From the NCBI GenBank assembly GCA_013365365.1, contig JABVXU010000301.1, positions 1-64,000 of the forward strand: a stretch of DNA of 64,000 nucleotides. Reading direction: 5' to 3'. Both the position numbers and the translations under genes were made by a program. Position 1 is the first letter of the stretch; each line of letters begins with the position of its first letter. Below the pieces are notes generated by a model. That model ran no database searches. It had not been told where the DNA came from and was given only the letters and a program-made list of their open reading frames with translations. Below are positions 52,077 to 64,000 of the stretch, one piece after another. This stretch comes from Cruorifilaria tuberocauda (taxonomy: Eukaryota; Nematoda; Chromadorea; Rhabditida; Onchocercidae).

Positions 52077-52122
52077 TTGATATGTTTATTGCAAGCAAAA
52101 CAATCAATAAAATCATTTAATT
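52077..52122. repeat. Dispersed direct repeat, copy 2
   Basis: Second copy of the repeat starting at 51691, including ttgcaagcaaaacaatcaat. Confidence 0.75.
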
Positions 52123-52454
52123 TTACTTAATTCCCAAAAAAAAACATAATTCTAACGTAATTCACCTATTAAAATACGTGTTTCCTTATAAATTTTACTT
52201 GTTTACATCGTTTTCAAAGATGTAAACTGAAATTTTTGGAAATTTCTTGAAAAAAGTGAAGTTTTTTGGAAAAAAAAATTAAACTTACTTCACTTTAAAT
52301 TTATTTATATATTTAAAATGTACTTAAATTAAGCATTCACGATCATCAAATACTTTTTCGAAAAATTTTTTAAAAAATTTGATATATTGAAATTTCGTTG
52401 CATCTTAAATTTCGAATTGTCGACAATATTATAAATATGATTATTTATTATAAT

Positions 52455-54605
52455 TTATTGTTTGTAACGAAGTGGTGGTAAATCACTGAAAAATGCATCA
52501 TTATTATTTAGCACGGAGGTTAAATTCAATGAAAATGAATTTTCTCGATCGAGAATGAAATTTCGAAAGCGACAAATGACATCCATAAACCAAAGCTGAA
52601 TTAATAGCAATATTATCAGTGCTATCACAAATAGAAAAGTGAATATCTGCACGTCTGAAAAATTAAAATGAAAAATGAAAAATTAAATTATCAGGCGTTT
52701 TTTCGAAATATTCATATAGATTTAAAATTTGCACTAAAAATAAGTCATTCAAATTGCAGTACGACAACCATCTTAATTAAAGAACAATAATCTAATAAAC
52801 AAACGATTTCTAAAATTTTTATCGTCACATGTGAATCATTTTAAATTTTTGTAAAGATGCTAATCATTACTGATACGAATTCTTGATACGAATACTAAAA
52901 AAGCTAAACATAACTTTACTAACTTGTTTATTCCAATATAAAATCTAAAAAAAAAGTTCTGGAACAGATCGCTTTTTTTTCTGTGAAAAAATTTAAAACT
53001 AATTAAAAGTTTAAAATTAAATAAAATAATTTAAAAATTAAAAATTAACTTAAATCCAATATGTATAGATGGAACTGTGAAAAAAATTTCAAAGTTTTGG
53101 GGGAAATTTAAAATACTATTAATATTTGAATAAGTAGAGGAAGCATTATGGTTAGGAAAAAAAATTTAATAAAAAGTAAGTAAAAAGAAATACCTGATGT
53201 CATGCTACGATTATCATTTATTCGTATTCCACCGAGATCTTCAGCAAGGCTACTAATCATTTTACCGGAAAACATGGAACCAATGATAAAGACGAATAGT
53301 ATGATCACTGTGCATATAACTGATGTAATCTGAAATGAAATACTAAATTACTTTTGCCAATTCAAATATCATTAAGTTTAATATATATGCAAAAATACTT
53401 CATACCAAACGATTCTTTCATAAATTCATCAAACTCTTATCAATCAATAACATCCATCGTTAAATATTATGCGTCTTCAAAACTTTTTGAAATTTTATAA
53501 TGTCTCAATTTAAAAAGTAAATCATATATCCATTTATAATACCTCAAACAATAAAGGAAAGAAAAATGAAAATTATCAATATTAAAGTAATAGTTGTCAA
53601 CCATTTGATATAATTTAGAAATCATTAAATAATGAAAATTAATATTTCTATTAATTTCATATTTAATTAGGTAGCAAAAACTAATAAATCAGTAAGAATT
53701 TGAAATTTTAATTATTAAAATTTGTTAACTTACTTGAAAAATCATATATGGTAAGATTAATACTTGTTTTTCATTAAAAATACCATATGTTAAAGTAGCA
53801 AAAATAGCAAATGCAAAAGCAAAAGATACGATCGAATAGAATGCTAAAGTAACACCTTGCGAGGATACGGTAAGGAATACGATAAATACCGCACCACAAA
53901 GATAAATGAGTGAGATAATTCGAGCGGCTAACTGTAATAGAAATTTCATTAATTAATAATTTTAATTAAATATTAGCAATTCATTTATTGAAAAAGAAAA
54001 AAAAATAATATATTCAAATAATTTACTCATTATTTCATAGAAATGCTAGCAAAATTTCAATTTGAATTGTTTTATAATTACAAATTATACAAGATATTTG
54101 TTGCATTTAATATTTGAGACTTTTATCGAAGTATTAATTTGTTGTTTAAAATTTCTAAAATAAACTAAAAAATTTATTTTTTTATCTCGTCAATATGATT
54201 TAATTTAAATTATAAAATTGTTTGTAAATTCCGAAGCAAATGAAAGCTTATACGGAAAATTTATTCAGAGTTGTAAGTTATGACGAAATTATTTTTATTA
54301 CTTGCATTTAATAATTAATTATTTCCTATCATTGACAATTTTAATTTGAATGCAAAATTTAAACTAACTGTAATATGCATATAACCATAGCAGCATTGGT
54401 ATTTAATATCGTTATGATCAAAATTAGCTTCATGACTGGTAGTACCATATGAAGTAAAGGATGGTATTAAAGTTGGTGTTATTGGTATCACATATTGCGG
54501 TGAAATTGGTTCACTTGGTAGCTTCACCTTTCCGCCAATTTCTTGTGATTCCTCCTCTGGTGCTATTGCTAATGATGATAATGTAATAGGCGATGATGAT
54601 AACAT
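52455..54605 (-). CDS. Four-pass membrane protein (LAPTM-like), distal copy
   Basis: Four minus-strand exons: 54369-54605, 53734-53931, 53194-53329, 52455-52654; phases agree; about 256 residues if the ATG at 54605 is used. A soluble N-terminus (PEEESQEIGGKVKLPSEPIS) leads to CCYGYMHIT, then four hydrophobic helices: RIISLIYLCGAVFIV, FYSIVSFAFAFAIFATL, VICTVIILFVFIIGSMF and FVIALIILLLIQLWFM. The tail ends PPLRYKQ. The layout (cysteine motif, four helices, cytosolic tail) resembles lysosomal LAPTM-type or other nematode tetraspan proteins, but no diagnostic motif settles it. It is oriented like the related gene at 56563. Alternative start: an ATG at 54714 behind gtacag in another frame could be joined by a roughly 70-base intron. 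Confidence 0.75.
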
Positions 54606-55366
54606 TAGTGATATGAACAAATTCCAAAACGTCACTCAAAATTGCCGTCCGATCGCAAATAGTTTTAACTCCAAATTCTGGTTTAAACAAAAATATTGTG
54701 CAATAAAATGCCATCTGTACAAATAATGTACGCTTTTTCCCACTTTCGACTTATGAAATATAGCTTTTCAGTTAATGATAAAGATATATTTATCTATTTT
54801 AATCTTATTTTATCGATTTCTTTTTCAGTTTATTTCATCGTTATATTTTTTTCAAATTAATTGTGATATCGATTGATCGATTGATAAAGATGTATTAATT
54901 GATCAATGAAAAACTTTTGTTTCATTTAAAAAATTTTTCTAATGCTTACTATTACTTTTCCTTTTTTGCGGTAAAAAGAAAAATAATGCAAAAAGCTTAC
55001 GGTAATAATTTATAAAGAAATTAATTGACTTTTTTTAGAAATTATCGAAAATTTTTCCCAATAAATTGTTATTTAAACAGAGGAAAAGAAACGGTATTAA
55101 CTTTCTTTTTCGTACAGTTTTGTGACAAAAATTTTACAGTTATTTAGTGGAATGCAAAGATGATACAGGCTTGAAATGATAATTGGAATGATACATTCAT
55201 TCCAGGCCAATTAATTCAAATGAGATTCTTTTCAGTATCCTTAAAATTTCCTTTCTAAACAAATTAAACTTTTAATATATATGCAAACGTCAATGATAGA
55301 CACATATTTATACATATACAATTTATTTTAAAATAAAATTAGCTAACACTTCGTTTCATACAATAC

Positions 55367-55524
55367 CTATGTATATCGCTAAAAGTGCACACTTTTCCAA
55401 CTTTTGATTGAATGCCGTATATATATTTGAATAATGGAACTGATAAAAATGTTATCAATGATAGATTGATAATAAATGTGAAAGGTACAAAGATAAACAG
55501 AAGGAATGAAATTTTCGTTAACAT
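55367..55524 (-). CDS. Orphan hydrophobic exon-like block
   Basis: Minus strand: ATG at 55524, 52 codons plus 2 bases, then donor AG|GTATTG. The peptide is hydrophobic (FLLFIFVPFTFIINLSLITF, then VPLFKYIYGIQSKVGKVCTF). It leaves in phase 2, and I found no partner exon with a matching acceptor in the neighbouring gene at 54605. It may be a first exon of a third tetraspan-like gene, a remnant of one, or chance in AT-rich DNA. Confidence 0.25.
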
Positions 55525-56472
55525 TACAATTATAATATGTCTTATACAATATTTCTAAAAAAGCAAAACAAAAATAAATGAATGTTAATGCATTCAAAAA
55601 ATTTTCATTTTACTGGTTAAAAGATGATAAGTAATTAAAAGTTACAAATAAACTTTAAAATAAAACTTTCCTTTCTTTTCTTGTTTGCTTATATTTCACT
55701 TTTTTTCGAATTTTTTCTTTCCATTATCAGTTTTCCATTGGTAATTTTAATATAAATTTCCACGAATGGAAATGTAAACTCAATTTAGCTTTTAAAAATT
55801 TTCGAAATTCAGAAAAAGAGAAGCGGAATTTGATAGATATTATCGTAAACAAAGAAAAAAAAGAGTGAATAATTACAATAACCAAAAATGAAGAGAAACA
55901 AAGAAAGAAAGAGAAAATCGAAAAGAAAAGGAATGTTTGCTTCGAGAAAAAACTGAAAATTGGAATTTTTTTTATTGTTTGAATTGATTTGCATGGGAGT
56001 GAAAAGAATGATCGATCTGATCATCACGTAGTAAATGGTGAAAAGATAGATAGCCTGGTGACGCTGATAGTATCGTCGATTTAGCCAATTAATTAATCAA
56101 TTCGATCGACGGATTATCATTATGATAAAAGTGACACAACAGATGTAAATGATAAGACATGTAAATACAGGAAAAAAAGAATTTTAACTCTGATAAAGCT
56201 TTGTTCGTACTAAAATTTCTTCTTTAGCTTTTAAAATTAAAACCTATCATTTGTAAAGTATTACTCTTAAAATTTAAAATTTTAAATGAAAGTTCAAAAG
56301 ACCTATGTACAAAATAAGGCAGTGATATAGAGTTCATAGTCCTTTCTCTTTTTTTCTTTATTTATTTTCGTAAAGACAATAAAGAGACTAAGAGTTAGCA
56401 TGATTTATGTAATGTTCATCACATGCCATAAAAACAAGCAAATACTTCCAAATGAAACTTTTTCAGAGAAAG

Positions 56473-56478
56473 TTTATT
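56473..56478 (-). terminator. Probable polyadenylation signal
   Basis: The plus strand reads tttatt (AATAAA on the minus strand), about 85 bases past the stop of the PPxY-tailed membrane-protein gene. Confidence 0.4.
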
Positions 56479-56562
56479 GATCATATAATGCATCCCTGAA
56501 GGATAATGACCTATTTGATTGACCTTTCCTCGATCAACTGATGAATAGAACTTGAAGATATA

Positions 56563-58402
56563 TTAATGATGCTGTGGATTGTATGGTGGTGGTGGCATAC
56601 GTTGTGATTTATCAGGACTTAATTTTGGTCCTGCTAATATTGGTGGTTCCTGATTCCTTACAGGAATGAATTCAGGTGGTGTGTTCAAAGTATTCTGATA
56701 TTTCCGGGAAATGAATAACTCAAATAACTCATAAACTGTAAACATAAACACAACAATAAAAGTGCCGACCGCATAAATGAATAGATCAGTAACAGCTCTT
56801 GACCGTTCGTTTTCATCCAGCTTATCATTAGCCCAGTACTGAAATAATACAAAAATTTTCATATTTACCATAAAATTAAACTTCTTTTTACAATCTTTGA
56901 CAGTTCTATCTCTTTTTTAGGAATCTTAAATCAATAAGTACTTTGAAATTCTAAATAAAATAATAATTTTTGTGATATATTTGAATAAGCAAAGAAGATT
57001 AGCAATTAACAGTTACTGCGGAAACAAGTAAATCGGTAGAAATGATGGATTTGCGCAAATCATTAATAATTAATCATTGATAATGGGAAAGTGCATAATT
57101 ATAATTCTATACCTCATACGAACCAATAACAATATCATTGATTTTCTCGGTAAATCCCATAAAATACAGGATTAGAATGACGGAAATGAATATCGTAATT
57201 GCGATTTGACCGATAAGTAATGTTAATCGTGGCAGGACGTAACGTGAATTATTCCGTGGCTTGGAAAGAGCTAATGTTATCATACATAATAGCTCACATA
57301 CGAAGAAACTCGACAGGATTACGAATATAACTAAATCGATCCAATTACTGCAATTCACGAAAGAAAAGAAATTACTAATAGTATTTGTAGTTTGGAATTC
57401 TGTAATTTTCATTTAATCGGATAGTATTTTATTCCATACGGAAATCTTTTAAAGTTTATTTAACGAGCTAATTATTATAATTTATAAATTGTGTATAAGT
57501 CACAACTGGAATGTCACTGAATATAAATAAATTTTTAAGTGAAGATAGGATCAATTGTAATGTTCACTGAATATTAAAACATCCTAAAATAGATTATTAA
57601 TTCATTAATGCTCATTGAATATTCAACAGACGTTGCTTCGACTTCCATTAATTTATAAAAGTAATAATAATGTATGGTTTGTATATGATCAGAAAATTTT
57701 CAAGTAAACAAATCGAATTTTAAAATTGCGATGCGAAGAAATAAGAAGGTATAAGTCTATAAAGAATTTGATTGTTTCTTATTTTTTGATAAATAACCCT
57801 TTTGCTAATAATTCATATTTTACAGCTATAAAAGAATAATATTGAAAATAACCAATAATTTATTGCATAATTTTACTTTTCATTTTTCTTACTCATCAAA
57901 ATTTTTGAAATTCCTTCTTAAAGATATAAGAAATTAAGATATATAACTGAAAACTATTCAAATAATACGCAATTAATCTTAGGTATATTATAAATTAGAA
58001 ATTATATCATTATCAAAGAGATTATATCATTACATACTTATGTCTTCACACGTAAAATAAATCGATTAATCAATTCTCATTTCATTTAGTGAACTGTAGA
58101 TAAATTTCGAGAAGTTATTAAATCTTTAAATTAGCTTGACAAGAATTAAAATAATGATAGATAAATTCTTATCTATTTGTACTTGATTAAAGTGAAATAA
58201 TTTGAACGGAAATTGAGATAATATCGAACAAAATTAAATAGAAGTAGAAAAAACTGCTGTTACAAATAACTTACTTATCACTTCCCGATCGGTATAATAA
58301 ATCAGCGGTACGATACGTGAAAATACCAACAATCGCAGTATCAATGATACTAAGAGCCAAAGCGCAATGATAAGGCTGCCAACAGCAACAACAACACAAC
58401 AT
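56563..58402 (-). CDS. Four-pass membrane protein (LAPTM-like) with PPxY tail
   Basis: Three minus-strand exons: 58275-58402, 57113-57347, 56563-56838; phases agree; about 212 residues. It starts MLCCCCCWQPYHCALALSII, a cysteine cluster before the first helix. Further helices are DLVIFVILSSFFVCELLCMI, GQIAITIFISVILILYFMGF and FIYAVGTFIVVFMFTVYELF. The cytosolic tail is proline-rich and contains PPPPYNPQHH at the end, a PPxY motif of the kind bound by WW domains of NEDD4-type ligases, as in LAPTM proteins of lysosomes. The family is therefore suggested but not proven. The frame is open upstream of the ATG without another Met. It is probably a paralogue of the neighbouring gene at 52455. Confidence 0.8.
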
Positions 58403-60703
58403 TTGACAACAAAGATGAAATATCTCTTCGCGTGTTGAATTGAACAACCTCAGAGCATATCGATCCGTTTAGCGTGTTGGCCATCTCCGGAAGGAAAAAG
58501 CCTTAAAGGCCACGCCTAATCAGAAAGATTTCCAATTCTAATTCAAATTTCATTACTTAACATTTTGATAGAATTAATTTCGAATCTCCTTTTATTCATC
58601 AGTCCATTCTTACGATGAGTGATGAGTTGAATGAGGGGAAGAGATTGACGTGTGACGTCATCTTCTAACCAAATGGATCATTTCAGTGATTTTATTCATT
58701 TTAAATGAATTTTAAAAAGGAAAAGAAATATCATCTCTGTTTCAATTTAATTGCAAAATAATACTTTGAAGAAAGAAAGAAAATCATTTTGATGCAAAAA
58801 AAGAAAAAATGGAAAAAGTGAATTATAAAATTTAAATTAAATTATTATTTAATAATTTCTGTGATAATAAAACGGAAATTTTGAAATGAATGAAAAATGT
58901 TTCAATGAGAAGACGTAAGAACAAAAGACGAAAAATCATCACATAAATCAATCGATGCTACTTTATTTCTTCGAATAAGTCAATAAATTGTCAAAAGTTA
59001 CTTCTCATCATTGGTAGTAAACAGAATTTCATTTCATTATTAGAATTGAAATTATAATCGACTCCATCAATTCCAATAATCATTTCCAATAATCAATTCC
59101 AATAATTAATTCCAATTTATCCATTTATTTTCTATTGTAAATAATAATTTCCTAAGTATTATTATTTTTAGTGAGAAATTAAAATTTACTCTCACTTTTT
59201 CGTTGTATGAACTGATTTTATGGATAAATACTTGGATGTAATAACTATGAAATGAACTTTTTTCAGCATATCATATTATAGGAAATGCTATTGTAATGAA
59301 ATCACTGCTGACTGATTTAGCTAATACTTTTACCTTTATGAAATTGAAAAGTTGAAGAAAAACTCTCATTCATTTTAAATCAAAAAATCGTTTTTTAGAA
59401 GATAATAGTGAGTGGGTAAGATCTGAAACAAAAAAGAAATCAGAAATAGAATGAAATGATATCAGTTCTCTTCGATAACATTGTGATATACCTTGCTATA
59501 CTGCTATACTGCAAGATATACTTGTTTTCAATCGACCACCAGACGATCATTACTTAAAATCGATAATTATTGAAGTGTTGATGTGAAGGATGAGGTTGTT
59601 GTTGTTGTTGTCATTTAATTCACTAAAATGACAACATAAATACCTTCTTTCTCACCTCAGTGATCAAATTATGTTTGGCTCTCATTCATCTTTCACTTAA
59701 ATTTTCAAATATTATTATTTCGGTTTTAATTCTCCTCAAATTTAAATTTAACTTGTTTGAACCTAATTTATTGAAATTAAAAATGATATTTTAATTTTCA
59801 TTAGGTGTTTTTCTTAGACAGTATTAATCATTTGAAAAAAATTAAAAATCCGAATAGTAATAATACTTGATAAGTAAAGTATAAAATTACTTCTTCAGTT
59901 TAATTGTTGAATATTTAAATTACTTTAAATGGGATAAAGTTATTTCTCTATGAAAACATTTGCAGAAAGATATTTATAGCAAACCAAAATTTTATATATG
60001 TAAATAATCAATTTCATTGCAAATAATTAAACTTTTAATTAAATTTTTTAATCAAAATATGTTATTGACTTGGCGGAAATTTCCATGCTAATATACTTAT
60101 ATCATTTCTTCTAACAATCAGAATAGTTTTAATTTTTTAATAATTTTGGAAGTTTAAAAACTTCTCAATTTATCTTATTAGATTACTTATTCAATGGGAA
60201 TTAATTTGAAAAAATTATTTTTTACATCATACATATCATTGAAATATATCTACCAACGTAGGATATACTTTTTTTCTCATTTATCAATTTTTTTATCAGA
60301 AACAGGAACCGCCGAAGAACAGCTTTCATTTTATTTTGATATTATTTTCACATTGAAATTGAAATTGCTCTATCATTTAACAACTGATAACAAAATGATG
60401 CGATGAATGAGATCATTCTGAGAAAAAGTATAACAGGTAACAGAAGAGGAGAGATAATTCTAGCAATTCAACTTTCATGAGATTAAATGGCATTTAAATA
60501 TATGATTATACAAAGCATTGTTTCAGCTAATCAAAGATAAAGCACAGATTCGCTTTACTTATATAGTTTTTTATAGATTAGGTATTTTATGATAGTTTTA
60601 CGATTAATAAAGTATATACGTATAATTTTTTAGATCAAAATCGATATATCATCGCTTTATACAATTCAGTGATTAGTAATTAATAATTTCATTTAATTAA
60701 ATA
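58403..60703. other. Intergenic region upstream of the membrane-protein pair
   Basis: About 2.3 kb without a supported gene. The first 100 bases (58403-58500) are less AT-rich and are probably 5' UTR or promoter of the minus-strand gene. The right end is 3' flank of the degenerin gene. A plus-strand frame at 60194-60406 has no coding support. Confidence 0.45.
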
Positions 60704-63700
60704 TCAAACATGAACTGTCTTTGCACCACCGTATTCAACAAACTTCTGGCTTGTTCCATTTTCTTCTTGAATATTTTTACGAATAACTTCACCGTATTCC
60801 GCTTCTTCTTTTGTTCCTTCCGGTTTTCGAGGTTTCTGCTTTATCGATGAATTCTTGATTTCTTCCTTCTCTTTCAGTTTATTACAGCATAGTGTTATGA
60901 GATCAATGAATAATACTGCACATTCAATTATCGTTATCACGCTAAAACCTGAAATGTCATCTCAAATGTTAACTTTCTCTTCTTAATATTTTTTTATAAT
61001 TACTAATCTAATACAAGTTTGTAAATATTTTGAATTAATTACAAAATCATATCGTAACATTAATTTGATTGTTTCTTTTCAGAGCAATTATGTTTGTTCG
61101 TTGTTGTCCTAGCAAGTAAAAAAAGATAATTAGTTTACTAATTATGTATAATTAAGAAGTATTAGCCTGTTATTCATGCAATCTATATTAACTAAGCAAA
61201 TAAGAAGTATCAGTCCATTAATTATTAGCAAATGTTTGCAACTAGCCTAGCAAAAAGGAGCAAAGTCTGCTTGCTGAAAATAGATACTCAATAAGCTCAA
61301 CCTATGATAAAAGGGAAAATGTCTTTATTTTTTATCTTTCATTCAATTACTTTTCACTATTATTTCACATATTAGCCGTGGAAAGTTCTTACATTCTTGT
61401 CGTATAATTGAATAAATTTTATTGTTTGTTATCATTCATTTCTTCTTTTCATTTAAAATTTAAAATCTGTGATTAAACTTTGTTATCAGTTTTATTGACT
61501 AAATTGTCCTAATTTTTATTTTGCTTGAATTGCTTGATTTTCGTTTTCTAAAATTACATTTTAAGTTTTCAAAATTATTTATCAATAAAATTACTAATTC
61601 TATTAAATGTAAAAACTGGCAAAATTAGAATTTGGAAATAAGGGAATTAAACATACCCATCCATAAGCCAAGATGTCCGCCAACATCAGCTAATAAATTG
61701 ACAAGCTAAAATTATCATTTAATTATTATCACCACCTGTTAATAACACATAAGCTAAAGTGTGAAGTCGATCACTTTATAGTTATCGTGATTAATTTCAT
61801 TTTTTTAAAATCTTTTTATATATTGATTGATATAACAGTAATTCAAGTAATTCAATATCGATTAGAGGACAAATAGTACCGCGATTTTTACTGTATGACA
61901 GTTTGAAATAATGTTGATGAAAATTTGCGCTTGCTTCATTAGCCATATATTTACTCTAAGAACTTAATTACTCATTAAACTAACACCGTATGCCTCAGAT
62001 TCTTTCAACAGTTCATAATTAAGTTGTTCGTAGTAAACTTCAACCATCGCTGCATTTTCTCTATAAAATCTCCTGCATTCCTCATCACTCATATTTGGAT
62101 CACAGTTTCCAAGCTAAAATTTATATTGGAAATGAATATTAATTTAAGATAATAGATATTAATTAACTAATTATGACTAATCACAATACCTCTAACAATT
62201 GACAATCAAATATAAATTCCCATGTTAATAGATAACCAATCGATAGATAATCGATAGATTAGTATTAAAGTAAGTAATTAATTAATAAAACATGAGCATA
62301 TGTAAGAATTTAAAAAAGAAAATAAAATTTCATATTTAAAGTTACTGGTAGAAACAAAACTTTCTGTTTCTTTTCTATGTAATTTCTAAATAACGCAAGA
62401 ATAGAATGAAAATAGTTAAAATACGAGGATGTTAATTAATATGCTAATTAAAAGTAATCACAATTACTAATTAAGATCCAATCACAATATTTCTAACAAC
62501 TAACAACCATTGTTTGCTAATCTTTATAGCAAGTCACATGCATGCATGAAATCCTGAATTTAGGGAAAGGAGATGAAATAAATAAATGAACTAACATTAC
62601 CGATTGTTGCGGCTAAAACATTTTTTTGATAAAAAATTAAATAATGGAAAAAGTGCAGCTTACTGATTAGATCAAGTGGATATATCAGGAAAAATTTTGT
62701 AAAACTGAATAATTTCAAATATATGAAACATAAGTATACCTAAACTTTTGTCGTTTCTTCATTCATGAATGATAGCGAAATTTTAAAAGTGAACTATAAC
62801 CTGTGATTTACGAAAGAATATAGTAAACAAAATACGATTTGGTAAACAAAATGATGGCTTAATTCTGTAACAAAGAAGAAAAACAGATTTGTTAAATAAA
62901 ATTATATAAAATTTAAAAGAATAAATAAAATTATGTTTGCAATGGAAATAAAATAAAGTATTAAAACGATTTAATAAATTAAGTGAAATCTTTTAGCTTA
63001 AATTGTGAATTTGGAAATAGCAAGGATTGAATTTCGTTATTTAACATTGTCACTGCAGAATGGATTGAAACAATTTAACTTAATTCTTATTAAGTATTGT
63101 AATTAAACTATATGCATTAATATACTAGCAATTATTAATAACCAAATGGAATTACAGTAAAATTTTATTTAAATTAAAAATTTCAATAATTTTTAAATGG
63201 TTTTTTTAAGATTTATTAAGATTGAATGTTAATTTATTTTGATAGTTATATTATTATTTAATTTTCAATTTTTAATAGATATATTTATGATGTGCTTATT
63301 CATGAGCTATTTCCTCTTCTTTCGGGTTTTTTTTCTTTCTGTTGTTAATTATAATTAAGAATTAAATTATAATTATTTTGTTTACTATATTATATTATAC
63401 TTTTTTTCTTACAGTTGCATGATTTCTTTTTTATTAATTTTTCAAGTTTTTAAAAGTTTTCGGAATTCGTAGTTAAATTTTTGACGGAAAAAATTGCTCA
63501 CGTCACTTGCACCGGACGGCCACTTAGAAGCGGAAAACGTGACACTGTACGCTTCATGCTCGCAGGATTGCTTGCATTGACAATCCGTTAAACTCTCTGT
63601 GATGTGATGAAAATCACCGATTTCAGCAATTGCTTTCTCTAAGCAACCTCCTATAAAATTTAAACTAAATTAATTCGTTTTGAAATTTAGATCGATTAAT

Positions 63701-64000
63701 TATAAGTTAAATAATTTGCAAAAATTCTGATCAAAGATGAAATCGTTATTAGTTATTCAAATAAACAAATTTACAGTACTAAGTACTCTCCACAGTCTAA
63801 TTTAATTTAAATTACAAAATAAGTAAATATATTCAAAAAGTATTTTCAAGTATTTCTTTTTGTTTCTAATTTAAAAAAAAAGAAATTAAATTATTGAATC
63901 ATATTGTGAATAAATCCTACTTGCTGTAGCGTTAAAAGCGGAACAATGCGTTTTTCCTTTCGGAACCGGAAAACGTGGATCACCACAACCGCACTTATCA
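60704..64000 (-). CDS. DEG/ENaC (degenerin) channel subunit, C-terminal part
   Basis: Five minus-strand exons are inside the window: 63921-64000 (continues beyond the edge), 63502-63650, 61985-62113, 61657-61705, 60704-60948; phases agree; the last about 216 residues are seen. Degenerins form amiloride-sensitive cation channels in the plasma membrane, often in touch or motor neurons. Visible hallmarks are [11 protein letters not shown] and [16 protein letters not shown] with KWPS of the cysteine-rich extracellular region; [13 protein letters not shown] and KESEAYG before the second helix; [16 protein letters not shown], whose GFS is the selectivity-filter motif, formed across an exon junction; then helix 2 and a charged tail. 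The closest type by motif is MEC-4/UNC-8/DEL-1. The N-terminus and helix 1 lie outside the window. Confidence 0.95.

Larger units (their letters stand above)
49421..52454. other. Non-coding AT-rich stretch
   Basis: No exon is seen. It contains a (TA)n run at about 51195-51217 and a separated direct repeat listed on its own. The right end is the 3' flank of the minus-strand membrane-protein gene; AATAAA on the minus strand occurs right after its stop (52444-52449). Confidence 0.45.
54715..56562. other. Spacer between tandem membrane-protein genes
   Basis: About 1.85 kb containing one orphan exon-like block (55367-55524, listed separately) and AT-rich DNA. A probable polyadenylation signal of the upstream gene (AATAAA on the minus strand) lies at 56473-56478. 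Confidence 0.45.

Noticed and set aside
1..64000. CRISPR arrays, tRNA/rRNA genes, spliced-leader RNA genes and intact transposons
   Set aside because: I looked for spaced repeats, tRNA T-loop motifs, the canonical SL1 leader sequence and reverse transcriptase or transposase motifs, and saw none.

Overview
The window reads as AT-rich nuclear DNA of a nematode, most likely a parasitic clade III (filarial-type) species. The evidence is nematode-restricted gene types (a ground-like hedgehog-related protein, a SUP-12-type RRM protein, a degenerin), many short exons with GTAAGT/GTTAGT-like donors and TTTCAG-like acceptors, and start codons sitting directly behind a bare TTTCAG-like acceptor, as expected for spliced-leader trans-splicing. 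I see no prokaryotic features, viral genes, rRNA, tRNA or intact transposons. Gene models were built by hand from open frames, splice consensus and phase matching; the longest open frames listed by eye are mostly low-complexity shadows.

Layout. Positions 1-14.5 kb look intergenic at first, but the minus strand carries a series of short exon-like blocks (start codon plus good donor near 14512, further blocks at about 12.0, 10.2, 9.4, 9.0, 7.3, 5.1 and 3.5 kb). I interpret these as one or two unrecognised minus-strand genes with kilobase-scale introns. At 14880-16693 (+) is a secreted proline/cysteine-rich ground-like protein. At 17007-18342 (-) is the 3' part of another unrecognised gene. At 18474-22933 (+) is an 11-exon IWS1/Spn1 transcription elongation factor. 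At 25021-29929 (+) is a 14-exon RNF13/Goliath-type PA-TM-RING ubiquitin ligase with a possible frame-preserving cassette exon. At 34467-37347 (-) is a six-exon sup-12/RBM24-RBM38 orthologue, with a probable 5' UTR exon at 37976.

About 15 kb (37.4-52.4 kb) then holds no convincing coding sequence. It contains long CA, GA and CAA microsatellites and a few small direct repeats. From 52.4 kb to the end all genes are on the minus strand: two four-pass membrane proteins in tandem (52455-54605 and 56563-58402) with an orphan exon between them, and the C-terminal half of a DEG/ENaC degenerin channel subunit (60704-64000, running off the right edge).

The genes are functionally unrelated and their spacing argues against operons. 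The most interesting leads are the phase-linked exon chains on the minus strand that match nothing I recognise, the candidate cassette exon inside the PA domain of the RING ligase gene, and a block near 10.2 kb where one minus-strand frame stays open on both sides of a single TGA.
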